Of a stretch of 7,700 nucleotides of DNA, positions 6,651 to 7,700 are shown piece after piece; the first letter of the stretch is position 1; every line of letters starts with the position of its first letter. The notes under the pieces are model-generated. The model did not search any database. It was not told the DNA's origin and saw nothing but the letters and a program-made list of their open reading frames with translations. This stretch comes from Planctomycetota bacterium. GTDB taxonomy: Bacteria > Planctomycetota > B129-G9. Made by a program: the position numbers and the translations under genes. The DNA lies in the NCBI GenBank assembly GCA_003644325.1, contig QNCA01000055.1, positions 1 to 7,700 of the forward strand, written 5' to 3'.

Positions 6651-7244
6651 CTACCTGCCCCCCTCCTTGAGAGACATGTCTATTCCTATGCCTGCGGCAA
6701 AGATCAGTTTCCGCATGTCATCGGACATGTCCGGCTTTGATATGCTGATGACGTAGTTGTCGGCGGATGTGAACATCTCCTTGGCGATGCCGGCCCACTT
6801 CTTTGTGACCTTCGCCAGTTCCACTCCGGAGGAATCTTCCAGCGTGAAATTCCACCCCTTCCAGTCGCCCTTAAGCGTGGCAAACTGGTTACCTGAAGCG
6901 TCTATCAGGTGAAACTCCGGCTTGAGGAGTTTGAACCTCTGCCGATACATCCCCAGCGGTCTGCCGTCATGGTCATAAACGGAGATATTCGACCGGAAAA
7001 AGGTGAAGGGCCTCTTGATGGTCAGCAGCCTGTTGCCGGCGGCGTCAAGAAAATTGACCGTAAACGGCAGCATCGTTTTCCATTTCGTAAACTTCAGCAC
7101 CTTCTTGAAGAAGCCCGGCACGTCCTCCAGCACCTCGCCTGTCTTCTGCCCCTGCTCGTCGAACAGGTCGTAGGCGTTGGCGGCCTTAAAGTAGCCGACA
7201 CGTTCCCTGACCAAGACTACGTCTTGCTTAAACAGGCCGTCCAT
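6651..7244 (-). CDS. Phospholipid scramblase-related / LURP-one-like (tubby-C fold) protein
   Basis: A 197-residue protein resembling bacterial scramblase-related and LURP-one-related proteins. It consists of repeated beta-hairpin pieces, each built around a short 'asp/gly' turn: YDLFDEQGQKTGE (25-37), NFLDAAGNRLLTIKRP (64-79), VYDHDGRPLG (89-98), HLIDASGNQFATLKGDWKGW (112-131) and TLEDSSGVELAKVTKKW (134-150), then ADNYVISI (161-168) and a hydrophobic C-terminal helix (about 179-191), as in the tubby-C barrel with a buried helix. No signal peptide is visible. The biochemical role of the bacterial members is poorly known; lipid scrambling should not be assumed. A good Shine-Dalgarno, GGAGA (7251-7255), lies 6 bases before the ATG. 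It is the first protein gene after the tRNA and appears to lead a tight run with the MNT, HEPN and PEGA genes. Confidence 0.85.
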   Translation of the reverse strand: MDGLFKQDVVLVRERVGYFKAANAYDLFDEQGQKTGEVLEDVPGFFKKVLKFTKWKTMLPFTVNFLDAAGNRLLTIKRPFTFFRSNISVYDHDGRPLGMYRQRFKLLKPEFHLIDASGNQFATLKGDWKGWNFTLEDSSGVELAKVTKKWAGIAKEMFTSADNYVISISKPDMSDDMRKLIFAAGIGIDMSLKEGGR

Positions 7245-7250
7245 TCCTTT

Positions 7251-7255
7251 TCTCC
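7251..7255 (-). promoter_or_regulatory. Ribosome binding site of the scramblase-like gene
   Basis: GGAGA on the minus strand, 6 bases upstream of the ATG at 7244, with a further AAAGGA directly against the start. It is the clearest Shine-Dalgarno in the window and fixes this start. Confidence 0.7.
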
Positions 7256-7316
7256 GAAATGGGTTCAGGTGTGCCCGGCAAACGGGGGATCAGGCGTAAG
7301 CCCGCGCGCTCACTTC

Positions 7317-7411
7317 TGGCGGAGAGGCCGGGATTCGAACCCGGGGAGGAGGTTTGACACCCCCTCAACAGATTAGCAATCTGCCGCTTTCGACCGCTCA
7401 GCCACCTCTCC
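7317..7411 (-). tRNA. trnS-GCU: tRNA-Ser(GCU)
   Basis: A 95-base class II tRNA including encoded CCA. The acceptor arm pairs GGAGAGG (7405-7411) with CCTCTCC (7321-7327). The D arm has GCTGAGCGGTCGAAAGC. The anticodon stem pairs GCAGA with TCTGT (one G-U pair) around the loop TTGCTAA, giving anticodon GCT, which reads AGC and AGU. The long variable arm (GAGG...CCTC) is the serine hallmark. The T arm is CCGGG-TTCGAAT-CCCGG. The discriminator G (7320) and CCA (7317-7319) follow. It is preceded by its own promoter and lies 72 bases upstream of the scramblase-like gene on the same strand. I found no second copy of its 3' end in the window that would mark an integrated element. Confidence 0.97.
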
Positions 7412-7425
7412 ACAATTCCCAAAAA

Positions 7426-7453
7426 ATTATAGCGCTTCACGGAGCAAAGTCAA
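7426..7453 (-). promoter_or_regulatory. Sigma70-type promoter of tRNA-Ser
   Basis: On the minus strand, TTGACT (7448-7453, five of six consensus bases) and a perfect TATAAT (7426-7431) are 16 bases apart. The expected transcription start is near 7418, a few bases before the mature tRNA 5' end. With no T-rich hairpin between the tRNA and the next gene, transcription may read on into the scramblase-like gene. The -35 box lies 9 bases from the tail of the right repeat copy. Confidence 0.8.
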
Positions 7454-7462
7454 ACGCAAAGA

Positions 7463-7609
7463 TACTCAAGTTGACTGACCTTTGCTAACCACGGTGACTG
7501 TCACTGATTACCCGTTCGGACCCTGACGGGTCCTCAGGGCGAGGACCCGGAACGGGCGGAATCTCGCGAGCCTGCCGAACGAGATTCGTAGATTAGTGGC
7601 TGTCACCGT
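7463..7609 (-). repeat. Structured dispersed repeat, right copy (inverted)
   Basis: Second copy of the left-edge element, read on the minus strand: head at 7586-7609, tail at 7463-7511 ending in GTCAGTCAACTTGAGTA. The outer stem pairs about 7492-7508 with 7592-7608 and again contains the palindromes GTGACTGTCAC (7494-7504) and GTGGCTGTCAC (7596-7606). Inside are two arms absent from the left copy: a hairpin 7511-7556 (CCCGTTC with GAACGGG, and within it a 9-bp stem 7527-7535 with 7541-7549), and an 8-bp stem 7559-7566 with 7580-7587. An alternative pairing joins 7512-7519 and 7575-7581. No open reading frame of note covers it. Together with 7610-7700 it makes up a non-coding right edge. Confidence 0.8.
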
Positions 7610-7654
7610 TGCTTGTACGGGGAGTGCGGCGGGTTGGCTGTACGTAGGTCCGTC

Positions 7655-7688
7655 GGGGTGTGGACATTTACCAATGATACGACACCCC
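7655..7688. repeat. Short inverted repeat at the right border
   Basis: GGGGTGT (7655-7661) and ACACCCC (7682-7688) are perfect reverse complements separated by 20 bases. There is no T run after it, and the sequence is cut off by the window end. It might be a regulatory palindrome, a hairpin, or the end of an insertion sequence. I do not recognise it. Confidence 0.4.
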
Positions 7689-7700
7689 CCTCGTTTGGAC

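Noticed and set aside
7245..7316. Terminator between tRNA-Ser and the scramblase-like gene
   Set aside because: Only a 4-bp CCCG/CGGG hairpin is present, with no following T run.
7317..7411. tRNA-Ser as the attachment site of an integrated island
   Set aside because: No direct repeat of the tRNA 3' end and no integrase gene are visible in the window.

Overview
The window is bacterial chromosome with a housekeeping core. It reads as a Gram-negative lineage. The diderm-style PEGA lipoprotein with its PPWYQYFPLD segment, the Rossmann loop of MurD (GLGLFGGGAA) and the scramblase-like protein recall Planctomycetota or related candidate phyla; this placement is from memory of family resemblance and is only moderately secure. 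Most genes are GC-rich (about 67% in two 60-base samples of murD), but a HEPN/MNT gene pair is clearly poorer in GC (about 44% over 5941-6240, hand count).

Left edge (1-235): a structured repeat element with large inverted repeats, plus a second copy of its 22-base tail. Plus-strand block (236-3925): a PTS phosphorelay without membrane permease parts: an EIIA of the fructose/nitrogen type, a YvcK/CofD-family UDP-sugar-binding regulator overlapping it, HPr and Enzyme I. The phosphate path expected from the families is PEP to EI His191, to HPr His16, to EIIA His89. HPr also keeps the regulatory serine (Ser47), so an HPr kinase elsewhere in the genome is likely. Two small hairpins lie at 3931-3984, where the plus-strand block meets the convergent murD.

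Minus-strand block (7411 down to 3998, read right to left): tRNA-Ser(GCU) with a strong sigma70-type promoter, a scramblase/LURP-one-like protein, an MNT nucleotidyltransferase and a HEPN protein overlapping by 4 bases (putative toxin-antitoxin pair), a PEGA-domain lipoprotein, and MurD. Spacing from the scramblase-like gene to the PEGA gene is 3, -4 and 5 bases, so these four genes look co-transcribed; murD follows after 60 bases.

Right edge (7412-7700): the tRNA promoter, then a second copy of the structured repeat in inverted orientation, then an inverted repeat at the border. No protein gene is seen there. The two repeat copies share the outer stem and a roughly 50-base tail but differ in their internal arms. 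They are the least explained part of the window. The rest is mostly recognisable: envelope synthesis (murD, the YvcK link), PTS-type regulation, and a probably acquired HEPN/MNT pair.
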